14,116 nt of DNA from Betaproteobacteria bacterium. Its GTDB lineage: Bacteria; Pseudomonadota; Gammaproteobacteria; Burkholderiales; SG8-39. Below the pieces are notes generated by a model. That model made no database searches, was not told where the DNA came from, and saw only the letters and a list, made by a program, of their open reading frames with translations. Location: contig SHXF01000112.1 in the NCBI GenBank assembly GCA_009693435.1, positions 1-14,116 of the forward strand. Reading direction: 5' to 3'. Below, in pieces: positions 7,262 through 13,892 of the stretch. Position 1 is the stretch's first letter. Each line of letters starts with the position of its first letter. Made by a program: the position numbers and the translations under genes.

Positions 7262-7993
7262 ATGGATAGAGCGATCTGGATTTCCCGTTACGATCTCGCC
7301 GAAAAAGACGTGGCTGCGTATCTCGACTGGGCGCACGGCAGCTATGCCCCGGCCCTGCTCAAACGCCCCGGCATCCTCTGGGCCGCCCACATGCTTTGCG
7401 AAGGCAAGTCCGTTCCCACGCCGGGCCGGCAGCACGCGCCCCCCGGCGCCGTGCCGCCGGGTTATCAATACAGCCTGGTGGTGGGCGGCGAAGACGCGCA
7501 TGTATTCGCAAAGCCGCTGTCCGGCGAGCGCGACGACGCGGTGACGGCGGCCGACCGCGACATGCTGGCGCTGCGTATCGGCGAGTCGCGCAGCGTCGCG
7601 GTGGAGCAGGCGCGCGTGGACGGCCCGCTTGCCGGCACGCGCAAACCCGGCGAAGCGCTCAGTCCCTGCGCGCTGCTCGGCAGCCTGAACTACGCGGGCG
7701 ACGACGAAGAGATGCTCACCTGGTTCGCGAGGGTGCGCTTTCCCGTCATCAGGAACCTGCCCGGCTTCATCGGCATGCGCAAGTTCGTCGCGGTCTCCGG
7801 CTGGGCCAAGCACTGCATGGTGTACGAATTCGAATCGGTGGCGGCGATGCAGGAGAACTATCCCAAGGTGATGCAAGACCAGAGCGCCGAATCCGACGCC
7901 TGGAACCGGCAGATCATGGCGAAAAGCATGCACGGGCCGGGTTCGCCCAATGTGTCGCGCCGGCTCTGGTCCGCCGTCAGGACCCCGGCATAG
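7262..7993 (+). CDS. Unrecognised 243-aa protein, possibly two dimeric alpha/beta-barrel (EthD-like) halves
   Basis: I do not recognise this as a named family. It is a soluble protein with no signal peptide or membrane segment. Two halves have a similar look. Residues 1-45 (IWISRYDL...YLDWAHGSYAPALLKRPGI) and about 145-205 (LTWFARVRFPVIRNLPGFIGMRKF...CMVYEFESVAAMQENY) each have a W/F-rich helix before a PG turn and a beta strand. That arrangement is typical of EthD, antibiotic-monooxygenase and other ferredoxin-like dimeric barrels. The start is well supported by AAGGA 7 nt upstream. It lies 22 bp before the binding-protein gene and is probably co-transcribed with it and perhaps with puuE. 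A role in breakdown of a small compound is only an inference from context. Confidence 0.75.
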   Translation: MDRAIWISRYDLAEKDVAAYLDWAHGSYAPALLKRPGILWAAHMLCEGKSVPTPGRQHAPPGAVPPGYQYSLVVGGEDAHVFAKPLSGERDDAVTAADRDMLALRIGESRSVAVEQARVDGPLAGTRKPGEALSPCALLGSLNYAGDDEEMLTWFARVRFPVIRNLPGFIGMRKFVAVSGWAKHCMVYEFESVAAMQENYPKVMQDQSAESDAWNRQIMAKSMHGPGSPNVSRRLWSAVRTPA

Positions 7994-8015
7994 CGACCGC
8001 GGAGGCGTGGCAGGG

Positions 8016-9002
8016 ATGAAGCCGATTTTCGCTGTTGCGTTTTCAGCGTCTCTGGTTCGGTCGTTGCCGCTGCTGCTGGCGGCGTTCGGCGCGGCGGCGC
8101 AGACCTACCCGGCGAAGCTCATCCGCTTCATCACCGTCGCCCCGCCGGGCTCCAGCATCGACCTGACCGCGCGCACCGTGTCCGATCCGATGTCGAAATC
8201 GCTGGGCCAGCCGATTGTGGTGGAAACCCGCATCGGCGCCGGCGGCCTGGTCGCCACGCGCTACGTGATGGCCGCGGAGCCTGACGGTTATACGGTGCTG
8301 CTGCACGGTTCCAGCCACGTCACCAATCCGGTGTTGTCGGCCAATGCAGGATATGAACTGAAGGATTTCGCCGGGGTGACCGCGCTCGCTGTCCTGCCCT
8401 CGGTGCTGGTCGCCCCGCCCGCCCGCGGCTGGAAAAATGCGATCGAGCTGATCGCCGCGGCGAAGGCGAATCCTGTTGGTCACAATTACGCATCCGCCGG
8501 CAACGGCTCTTCGCCGCACATGAGTGCCGAGCTGTTTCGCATGCGCGCCGGCATGAGCGCCGGCCAGCACATTGCCTACAAGGGCACGGCGGAGGCCATC
8601 ACCGACACCGTAGCCGGCCGCACCGACTGGTTCTTTTCGCCGATCGCCCAGGCGCTGCCCCTGCTCAAGGATGGCAGCCTGCGCGCGCTCGCCATTACGG
8701 GTTCCGCGACGCGATCGAAACACCTGCCCGATGTGGCGACCCTCGCCGAACAGGGGCTCGCCAACGCCGATTACAAATTCTGGGTGGGCATGTCGCTGCC
8801 CGCGAAAACGCCACGTGCAATCGTGCAGAGACTCAACTTGGAGGCGCAGAAGGCGCTGCTGCTGCCGGAGGTGCAGGAGCGCCTGGCGAGGGTGGGCGCG
8901 GAACCGCTGCCGATGAAGCCGGAGGACTACGAGATCTTCATGAAATCGGAACTCGAATTGACCGGCGCCATAGTCAAAGCCGCCGGCATCCGCGTCCAAT
9001 AG
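8016..9002 (+). CDS. Bug/TctC family periplasmic solute-binding protein
   Basis: A 328-residue tripartite tricarboxylate transporter-type binding protein. A signal peptide (about 1-28, cleavage near GAAA-Q) is followed by TYPAKLIRFITVAPPGSSID, the usual start of the mature Bug fold. Further family marks are RYVMAAEPDGYTVLLHG, NYASAGNGSSPHMSAELF, HIAYKGTAEAITDTVAGRTDWFF and a C-terminal GAEPLPMKPEDYEIFMKSE. It would bind a small carboxylate or similar ligand in the periplasm. No membrane partner genes (TctA/TctB-type) are nearby, which is common for these orphan proteins in Burkholderiales. The ATG at 8016 has GGAGG 10 nt upstream. Placement before puuE makes a ureide-related ligand possible but unproven. 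Confidence 0.94.
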   Translation: MKPIFAVAFSASLVRSLPLLLAAFGAAAQTYPAKLIRFITVAPPGSSIDLTARTVSDPMSKSLGQPIVVETRIGAGGLVATRYVMAAEPDGYTVLLHGSSHVTNPVLSANAGYELKDFAGVTALAVLPSVLVAPPARGWKNAIELIAAAKANPVGHNYASAGNGSSPHMSAELFRMRAGMSAGQHIAYKGTAEAITDTVAGRTDWFFSPIAQALPLLKDGSLRALAITGSATRSKHLPDVATLAEQGLANADYKFWVGMSLPAKTPRAIVQRLNLEAQKALLLPEVQERLARVGAEPLPMKPEDYEIFMKSELELTGAIVKAAGIRVQ

Positions 9003-9008
9003 GACTTG

Positions 9009-9031
9009 CCCTGCTCGCGATGGGAGCAGGG
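9009..9031 (+). terminator. Hairpin between the binding-protein gene and puuE
   Basis: CCCTGCTC (9009-9016) and GAGCAGGG (9024-9031) form a perfect 8-bp stem with a 7-nt loop, six bases after the binding-protein stop. No U-tract follows, so partial termination or mRNA stabilisation before puuE is as likely as full termination. Confidence 0.4.
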
Positions 9032-9092
9032 TCGGGGATGGGGGAAGATCCGGCAGCCCAGCGTATTTGCACAGCAGCATCCTGGAGCGCAG

Positions 9093-10058
9093 ATGAACAA
9101 GACTCCCGCACACGACGAAGCCGCCTATCCGCGCGACATGCGTGGCTACGGTCGCACGCCGCCTCATGCCGGCTGGCCGGGCGGCGCGCGCATCGCGGTG
9201 CAGTTTGTCCTCAACTACGAGGAGGGCGGCGAGAACAACGTGTTGCACGGCGATCCGGCCTCGGAGCAGTTCCTGTCCGAGATCGTCGGCGCCGCCGCCT
9301 ATCCGGCGCGGCACATGAGCATGGAGTCGATCTACGAATACGGATCGCGCGTCGGGGCCTGGCGCATCCTGCGCGAATTCGAGCGGCGCAGCCTGCCGCT
9401 CACCGTATTCGGCGTCGCCATGGCGCTGGAACGCCATCCCGAGCTCACCGCCGCGTTGGTCGAGCAGGGCCACGAGATCGCCTGCCACGGCTGGCGCTGG
9501 ATCCATTACCAAGCCGCGGATGAGGCGACCGAACGCGAACACATGAAAATCGGCACCGACATCATCCGCAGGATGACGGGTGGCGCGTGGCCGCTGGGCT
9601 GGTACACCGGACGCGACAGCCCCAACACGCGCCGGCTGGTGGTGGAGCACGGCGGCTACGAGTACGACAGCGATTACTACGGCGATGAACTGCCGTTCTG
9701 GGTGCGGGTCGAGACACCGGATGGCAGCGGCGTGCCGCATCCCTTGTCACACCGCTTGCCACACCTGGTCGTGCCCTACACCCTGGACACCAACGACATG
9801 CGCTTCGCCACGCCGCAGGGATTCAACACGGCGGAACATTTCTTTGCTTACCTGCGCGACTCGTTTGACGTGCTGTATGCCGAAGGCGCGGACGCGCCGA
9901 AGATGCTGTCGATCGGCATGCATTGCCGCCTGCTGGGGCGCCCGGGGCGATTCGTGGCGCTGCAACGCTTCCTCGACCATATCCAGCAGCGCGACAAGGT
10001 CTGGGTGTGCCGGCGCATCGACATCGCGCGGCATTGGCGGGAGAAGCATCCGGCGTAG
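9093..10058 (+). CDS. puuE: PuuE-type allantoinase (polysaccharide deacetylase-like)
   Basis: A 321-residue enzyme of the NodB/polysaccharide deacetylase superfamily that fits the PuuE allantoinase group, which opens allantoin to allantoate. Supporting segments are YPRDMRGYGRTPPHAGWPGGARIAVQFVLNYEEGGE at the N-terminus, YEYGSRVGAWR, HEIACHGWRW (131-136), YTGRDSPNTRRLV (171-183), YDSDYYGDELPFW and SIGMHCRLLGRPGR near the end. It is unrelated to the zinc amidohydrolase allantoinase AllB. The start has GGAG 5 nt before the ATG. It completes urate to allantoate with the divergent puuD-uraD-uraH operon, although it sits at the end of a separate + strand unit. Confidence 0.93.
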   Translation: MNKTPAHDEAAYPRDMRGYGRTPPHAGWPGGARIAVQFVLNYEEGGENNVLHGDPASEQFLSEIVGAAAYPARHMSMESIYEYGSRVGAWRILREFERRSLPLTVFGVAMALERHPELTAALVEQGHEIACHGWRWIHYQAADEATEREHMKIGTDIIRRMTGGAWPLGWYTGRDSPNTRRLVVEHGGYEYDSDYYGDELPFWVRVETPDGSGVPHPLSHRLPHLVVPYTLDTNDMRFATPQGFNTAEHFFAYLRDSFDVLYAEGADAPKMLSIGMHCRLLGRPGRFVALQRFLDHIQQRDKVWVCRRIDIARHWREKHPA

Positions 10059-10128
10059 CAGGCGGACCGGCAGTGCAATGGCGGGTCGGGGTGGCGCGTG
10101 CGGGCTGCGGCGACGCGACGATGGCCGG

Positions 10129-10803
10129 TCAGTCGAGCTCGGCGATATTGTCGCGCAGGTAGATGAAATTGCCGCGCACGTCGATGTAGCCCCCGATCTG
10201 CAGGTGCTTCATCACCCGACTCACCATTTCCCGGGACGCGCCTATCATCTTGGCCATGTCCTGCTTGACGATCTTGTGCGTCACGACCTGCTGTCCGTCC
10301 ACCGTTTCGGACATCTCCAGCAGCAGCCGCGCCACCCGGCCGTATACGTCCATCAGCGCGAGACTGCCGATCTTCCTGTCCGCCTCGCGCAGGCGCTTGA
10401 CCAGCCCGCGCATCACTTTCATCGCCATCTGGAAATTTTCGGCGAGGCACTTCCTGAAATCTTGCTTCGACAGCACCAGCAGTTCGCACGCCTCCAGGCT
10501 GATGACGCTCGCAGAGCGCGTGCTGTCGTCTATGGGAACCATTTCGCCAAAGTACTCGCGCGGGCCGAGCACGCACAGGATGATCTCCCGATCCGGCTCT
10601 TCGAGCATCGTCACCTTGAGCCTGCCCGAGATCACCACGTAGAGCGAATCGGTGACCTCGCCGGCGGCGATGATGGTGGCGCCGCGCGGAAAGCTCCTGC
10701 GGCTCACCACGCTCGTGAGCTGGGCGAGCTGCCTCTCCGGCAACATCGTGAACAGCGGGACGTTTCGCAGCAACAGGGTGGAAACGCGCGCGGGGGCCGC
10801 CAT
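10129..10803 (-). CDS. Crp/Fnr family transcriptional regulator
   Basis: A 224-residue regulator with an N-terminal cyclic nucleotide-binding-type beta barrel (about 15-125) and a C-terminal winged helix (about 150-220). The recognition region is VKQDMAKMIGASREMVSRVMKHL. The effector pocket retains GE (86-87) and RS (96-97), as in cAMP-binding CRP, so a nucleotide ligand is possible. The N-terminal cysteine cluster of oxygen-sensing FNR is absent; the few cysteines are scattered. GGAGA lies 6 nt before the ATG. It is convergent with puuE across a 70-bp gap. Control of the purine genes is possible by proximity only: no clear CRP or FNR half-site pairs were found in front of them. The 166-bp gap between it and the SRPBCC gene shows no other gene. 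Confidence 0.93.
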   Translation of the reverse strand: MAAPARVSTLLLRNVPLFTMLPERQLAQLTSVVSRRSFPRGATIIAAGEVTDSLYVVISGRLKVTMLEEPDREIILCVLGPREYFGEMVPIDDSTRSASVISLEACELLVLSKQDFRKCLAENFQMAMKVMRGLVKRLREADRKIGSLALMDVYGRVARLLLEMSETVDGQQVVTHKIVKQDMAKMIGASREMVSRVMKHLQIGGYIDVRGNFIYLRDNIAELD

Positions 10804-10969
10804 GGGTTGTCTCCGTGAATGTTGCCGACATGCTACCAAAGTCCGGAGCGAGGAAGGGCGTCTGGCAGATGGTGCCGTCATCTTCACCCGGAACAGGCAG
10901 TCATGGCCGGGTGATCGTGCGACCGTACTGGATCTTCCGGCTTTCCTTACGCCACCGGAACGATCGCTG

Positions 10970-11365
10970 TCATGTTCGCGTGAGGTACGCGCGCCACGGC
11001 GTCCAGTAGTACGCCTCCCAGCCGTGGCTGACGCCGGCGAAGTCGTCGTCCACGACATTGACGTGAACCAGCTCGATCCGGCCGCCTTCCTTGTCGGGCA
11101 GAAAGGTGAGGATCAGGGTCGAGTCCGGATCCGCGGGGCCCCAATGCGGGGACCGCCACGATTGCACGATGAGCCGCTTCGGCACGACCTGCAGTATCGT
11201 GCCGCTGAGGACGTTGTTGAAAGCGCTGAACGGGGCGCCGGCGTGAGCCGCGATCGTAACCGGGGAGCCCGTGAACGCAGCGTGCTCGGCGGGATCGAGG
11301 TACATGTCGAACAGCCGCTCGGGAGGAGCGGGCAAGGAGGCGGCAAGTTGAATCGTGCGTGGCAT
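10970..11365 (-). CDS. SRPBCC / AHSA1-family protein
   Basis: A 131-residue small soluble protein of the START-like SRPBCC fold (Aha1 C-terminal homology type). It begins MPRTIQLAASLPAPPERLFDMYLDPAEHAAFTGSP, the usual first strand and helix with the 'AFTG' turn. It continues through VLSGTILQVVPKRLIVQSWRSPHW and ends HGWEAYYWTPWRAYL, the hydrophobic last helix. Members bind lipophilic ligands or act in stress functions, and no substrate can be inferred. AAGGA precedes the ATG at 11365; in-frame codons further upstream read as non-protein. It is the last chromosomal-type gene before the cassette array. The 166 bp from 11366 to 11531 hold no recognisable gene. Confidence 0.88.
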   Translation of the reverse strand: MPRTIQLAASLPAPPERLFDMYLDPAEHAAFTGSPVTIAAHAGAPFSAFNNVLSGTILQVVPKRLIVQSWRSPHWGPADPDSTLILTFLPDKEGGRIELVHVNVVDDDFAGVSHGWEAYYWTPWRAYLTRT

Positions 11366-11531
11366 GGGAGTCTTCCTTTTCTGGCGCTGCAAAAAACAGG
11401 TACAGAGGTTGCCCGGACCTTGCGCCCTCTTGATTGCCCGGATTCCCCCTGTCTTGGCAGGCATTGCTGGAGGGGCAGTGGAGCAGCTGCGCGGGAGGGC
11501 GTCTCCCACGATTTCCATTCACGGCGTCGAG

Positions 11532-11622
11532 CCCTGACGTTCCCAGTAACCGGCGCGCGCCCACCAACCGATGCAAGACACGACGATGGCGCGCACGTCC
11601 GCGTTGACTGGGCGGTTAGAGC
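11532..11622 (-). other. attC site A (end of cassette 1)
   Basis: Read on the minus strand: R'' GCTCTAAC (core 11621-11615), 5-nt spacer, L'' AGT-C-AAC (11609-11603) with one unpaired C, central region, L' GTTACT (11550-11545), 6-nt spacer and R' GTCAGGG (11538-11532). The imperfect R' is expected where the last cassette abuts non-cassette DNA. Box order, 5/6-nt spacing and the single extrahelical base agree with attC B. Confidence 0.75.
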
Positions 11623-11628
11623 GCACCA

Positions 11629-11898
11629 TTACTTAACGTCCTCGAGTTTGACGCCTCGGCCCACTCGGAAGCTTGCGCGAGCCTGCTCGACGCGCTGTAT
11701 GAACCGAGGGTCGTGTTCGAGTCGGTAGTCGAACCAGTCATCCTCAGACTTGAATCCGATCAGTACTCCGGCCGGCTTGCCGTGGCGTGTGATGACGACG
11801 TCCTGCGTCTCTGCTTCCCTAAGAAAGCGAGACAGGTCATCCTTAACCTCGGAAAGGGGAACCTTTTTCACTTTGTACTTCCGAATTGCTTCAGCCAT
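11629..11898 (-). CDS. Phd/YefM-type antitoxin
   Basis: An 89-residue antitoxin. The N-terminal half (KYKVKKVPLSEVKDDLSRFLREAETQDVVITRHGKPAGVLIGF) is a clear Phd/YefM DNA-binding and dimerisation fold with the ITRHGKPAGVLI strand. The charged C-terminal half (DYRLEHDPRFIQRVEQARASFRVGRG) should be the flexible segment that covers the toxin. It is the second gene of the pair, overlapping the toxin gene by 31 bp, the reverse of the usual antitoxin-first order. Its stop codon touches the cassette-end inverted repeat, so the cassette has no spare sequence. Confidence 0.92.
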   Translation of the reverse strand: MAEAIRKYKVKKVPLSEVKDDLSRFLREAETQDVVITRHGKPAGVLIGFKSEDDWFDYRLEHDPRFIQRVEQARASFRVGRGVKLEDVK

Positions 11899-12161
11899 GA
11901 CTCAGCCTCCGGTTTAGGCACGATCGCGAGTACCTCGACGTTCGAACCCGAAATATCGTAGAACACACGGACTTCCTCGACGCGGAGCCGGTATTGCGGT
12001 CGTGCCACGCCGCGCAAGCGTTTGATCCGGCTACGGCTAGTCTTGGTCGGTTCGTGCCTCAAATGGATTTCGAGGGCTTCCTTTACCGAAGTACGTTCGC
12101 CGGCCTTCAATTTGCGCAGGTCTTCGATCGCTTCAGGGGCCAGGAGAATCTCGAATTTCAT
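11868..12161 (-). CDS. RelE/ParE superfamily toxin
   Basis: A 97-residue small basic protein with the RelE/ParE fold. It begins MKFEILLAPEAIEDLRKLKAGERTSVKEALE (strand and two helices) and continues IKRLRGVARPQYRLRVEEVRVFYDISGSNVEVLAIVPK, the basic beta sheet. The pattern RLRxxxxRVFYDI is typical of the family. RelE-like members cleave mRNA in the ribosome and ParE-like members poison gyrase; the sequence alone does not separate these. It is the first gene of the cassette. The ATG lies only 9 nt from the -10 box, so the transcript should be almost leaderless. Confidence 0.92.
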   Translation of the reverse strand: MKFEILLAPEAIEDLRKLKAGERTSVKEALEIHLRHEPTKTSRSRIKRLRGVARPQYRLRVEEVRVFYDISGSNVEVLAIVPKPEAESWLKQFGSTK

Positions 12162-12165
12162 TCTG

Positions 12166-12181
12166 GCTAGATTATAGCTAG
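12166..12181 (-). promoter_or_regulatory. Promoter and candidate operator of the cassette 1 toxin-antitoxin genes
   Basis: The minus strand reads TATAAT (12176-12171), 9 nt before the toxin ATG. It is flanked by two GCTAG/CTAGC pentamers (12166-12170 and 12177-12181), giving a CTAG-N7-CTAG symmetry over the -10 box. Such an overlap would suit autorepression by the antitoxin complex. A -35 match is poor. Confidence 0.55.
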
Positions 12182-12204
12182 AATTCCCGCGACCGTATGG
12201 TGCG

Positions 12205-12282
12205 CTCTAACGTTCGCGCTAACCGGCCGTAGCAACGGGCGAAGCCCGCTTGCGAAGGTCCGAGTTCAGCGCGCGGTTAGGC
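12205..12282 (-). other. attC site B (between cassettes 2 and 1)
   Basis: Minus strand: R'' GCCTAAC (12282-12276), 5-nt spacer, L'' GCT-G-AAC (12270-12264) with an extrahelical G, a GC-rich central hairpin, L' GTTAGC (12223-12218), 6-nt spacer and R' GTTAGAG (12211-12205), a perfect GTTRRRY. This is the cleanest attC in the window and fixes the array orientation as minus. Confidence 0.85.
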
Positions 12283-12283
12283 C

Positions 12284-12631
12284 TCATGCCGCCTCAAGCA
12301 TGAACTCGACTTTCACGGCTTCGTATGGGAACTCGATCTGCCCCGATTCGGTTCGATGTAGCACGCCCGCCAAGAGCAACGCAGTAACATCCGAGTGAAC
12401 TGCCTTCACGTCTCTGCCGACTCTACGCGCAGCCTCCCGGATCGAGACGGGGCCTGCACCGCAAAGCGCCTTTAACAGCTCCCACCTCTTGGCGGTGAGT
12501 ACCCGCCAAAGCAGTTCCGGCGTTGCGAAAGAGATGCGAGCCGACTTTTGCGGTTTGCCCGATTTGACAGCGGCAAGCGCGTCGGCCATTGCCGCCTTAG
12601 GCGTGCGGACATCAAGTATTACGGTCTTCAT
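12284..12631 (-). CDS. tumA: TumA-like winged-helix DNA-binding protein (putative antitoxin)
   Basis: A 115-residue protein of the HVO_A0114-like putative DNA-binding family. A helical N-terminal part (MKTVILDVRTPKAAMADALAAVKSGK, then ISFATPELLWRVLTAKRWELLKAL) precedes a winged helix (GPVSIREAARRVGRDVKAVHSDVTALLLAGVLHR, about 68-105). It usually travels behind TumE-like genes as the antitoxin and presumably represses the pair. It overlaps the upstream TumE-like gene by 20 bp. The ATG at 12631 is preferred over an open extension that shadows that gene. It ends one base outside the attC R'' box. Confidence 0.85.
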   Translation of the reverse strand: MKTVILDVRTPKAAMADALAAVKSGKPQKSARISFATPELLWRVLTAKRWELLKALCGAGPVSIREAARRVGRDVKAVHSDVTALLLAGVLHRTESGQIEFPYEAVKVEFMLEAA

Positions 12632-12908
12632 GCAAGAACCTCCGGATATCGCGGTCAAAATCGGCGAAGAGCCTGTCGAGTGACAAAAATCGGTAGCGGG
12701 CCTCCACGTCCAGCGTGTGCCGATGGTCGCCCTTGCCGGACTCGTTGTCGTAGCGGAGAACGCAGACTCCATCGACCACAAAGGCCAGCCGGTACTTGTA
12801 CAAATGAGCCGGGCCCTCTAAAGGCTGCGGGACTTCCCAGACGACGATCTCCGCAAAGGATGACTCGGTGTACGCGACGCGGGTTTGAGTCAGCAGCACG
12901 GCTTTCAC
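12612..12908 (-). CDS. tumE: TumE family (DUF6516-like) putative toxin
   Basis: A 98-residue protein resembling the TumE toxin family, with the characteristic core YKYRLAFVVDGVCVLRYDNESGKGDHRH (38-65) followed by RYRFLSLDRLFADFDRDIRRFL. The YDNE-KGDHRH stretch is the family signature; the biochemical target is not firmly known to me. It starts at a GTG without a Shine-Dalgarno site, about where transcription should begin from the TTGACA promoter upstream. It is first in the cassette and overlaps the TumA-like gene, the usual layout for this pair. Confidence 0.85.
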   Translation of the reverse strand: MKAVLLTQTRVAYTESSFAEIVVWEVPQPLEGPAHLYKYRLAFVVDGVCVLRYDNESGKGDHRHTLDVEARYRFLSLDRLFADFDRDIRRFLHEDRNT

Positions 12909-12915
12909 GCGTCGC

Positions 12916-12945
12916 AGTGTGCCACTGGGTTCGAAGTGCTGTCAA
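12916..12945 (-). promoter_or_regulatory. Candidate promoter of cassette 2
   Basis: Minus strand: a perfect TTGACA (12945-12940), an 18-bp spacer and a weak -10 CACACT (12921-12916). Transcription would begin around 12908-12910, at the GTG start of the TumE-like gene, giving a leaderless message. The -10 matches only three of six positions. Confidence 0.4.
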
Positions 12946-12977
12946 TGCATCCAACACACGAGATGCAGCTTGATGAG

Positions 12978-13027
12978 GCCTAACGTCAATAATCAACGGC
13001 CGCCGGAGGCGGTCCGTTGCATTTAAA
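12978..13027 (-). other. attC site C, interrupted by the intron
   Basis: Minus strand: R' GTTAGGC (12984-12978), 6-nt spacer, L' beginning at 12991 and the matching L'' ending at 13023. They form AATCAACGG / CCGTTG-C-ATT with one unpaired base and a GCCGCC/GGCGG stem in the centre. The R'' box should fall at about 13029-13035, exactly where the group II intron starts, and is missing. It is the trailing end of a third cassette whose body is not visible. Confidence 0.7.
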
Positions 13028-13892
13028 GTGTGCGCCCGACATGGGCATGAACTGATGGGGTGTGAGTCCCCTGTGGGAGTAACCAGCTTGTTGCATCTGA
13101 CAAGGATAACCACTAGCCGAAGGCAAGGGCAAGGCCGTGAGGTCTTGTCCGAAGGAAGCCGGAGCGCAAAAGTGCGAGCCGACGGACAGAAATCGCATAG
13201 AAGGCCCAGTGCGCGGGCGAGTCAGCACTTGATGACAAAGCCCACGGGAACGGTGCATAGGGTAAATGCGGCGGTTGTGCACGGAAAGTTCATGTTCTTA
13301 CTCGGGGAGATCTGTGAGGGATGGCGGCGTGAGCCGATCGTGGATGGAGCCAGAAGGGCCCGCTGGCGTAGCAAGGCCCAGGCGCATCGGGGTGTTGTCA
13401 CCCAATGCGAGCGAAACCGACAACAACCACGAGCGACGAACGCAGCGCCGTGCGCAGCAATGCGCACGGTTACCTCGCAGAAGTCAGCAAAGGCCGTATT
13501 AGCCGGGGCGACCCGGTGAAGGGCCGAACATGAGAGAACAGGGAGGAGTCGTGAAGGACTCGGGCGTGGCGTCGAACACCGATGGTGGAGCCAAAGCCCG
13601 GCGTAATTTCACGCAACCGGCCTTGCAGGGGTTGCTGGAAGCGGTCGTGGCGTCTGCGAACATGCACGCGGCATGGGCACGGGTGAAATCCAACAAGGGC
13701 GCGCCGGGTATTGACGGCATGACCATCGAGGAGTTTCCCGCGTTCGCCAAAGTGCACTGGCCCGCGATCCGCCAAGCCTTGATGGATGGCGGCTATCGTC
13801 CAAGTCCGGTGCGTCGGGTGATGATCCCGAAGCCGGGCGGAGGCGAGCGCCCGCTGGGTATTGCGAATGTGGTTGATCGGGTGATCCAGCAA
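13028..13892 (+). mobile_element. 5' portion of a group II intron, probably class C (attC-type)
   Basis: The 5' end GTGTGCGCCC fits the GUGYG intron consensus (13030 is an alternative start). About 500 nt of structured, gene-free sequence follow (13028-13529). They are rich in short GC hairpins such as GGGG-TGTGAG-TCCCC and GCGCAAAAGTGCG, the expected domains I-III. The maturase ORF then begins in the domain IV position. The intron lies beside an attC stem-loop, opposite in orientation to the cassette genes, as known for group IIC-attC introns. Domains V and VI and most of the ORF are absent: sequence typical of the intron stops near 13892. Confidence 0.75.

Larger units (their letters stand above)
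11538..12210 (-). mobile_element. Integron gene cassette 1 (RelE/ParE-Phd toxin-antitoxin)
   Basis: A 673-bp cassette bounded by the G/TT crossover points of attC B and attC A. Its ends carry a perfect 14-bp inverted match (11616-11629 and 12197-12210), which is expected because the excised circle rebuilds a fully paired attC. It contains only a toxin gene and an antitoxin gene with their own promoter. Confidence 0.78.
12211..12983 (-). mobile_element. Integron gene cassette 2 (TumE-TumA-like toxin-antitoxin)
   Basis: A 773-bp cassette between the crossover points of attC C and attC B. The cassette ends show a perfect 11-bp inverted match (12277-12287 and 12973-12983). It holds two overlapping minus-strand genes of a toxin-antitoxin type. 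Confidence 0.78.

Noticed and set aside
8043..9740. Long minus-strand open frame of 565 codons
   Set aside because: It lies opposite the binding-protein and puuE genes, both of which have clear family motifs. The shadow has none and arises from high GC content.
10065..10130. Inverted repeat GACCGGC / GCCGGTC between puuE and the regulator gene
   Set aside because: The arms are only 7 bp and 52 bp apart in very GC-rich DNA, so chance pairing is likely and it is not a convincing terminator.
10129..10803. Regulator as an oxygen-sensing FNR
   Set aside because: The N-terminal cysteine cluster required for the iron-sulfur cluster is missing.
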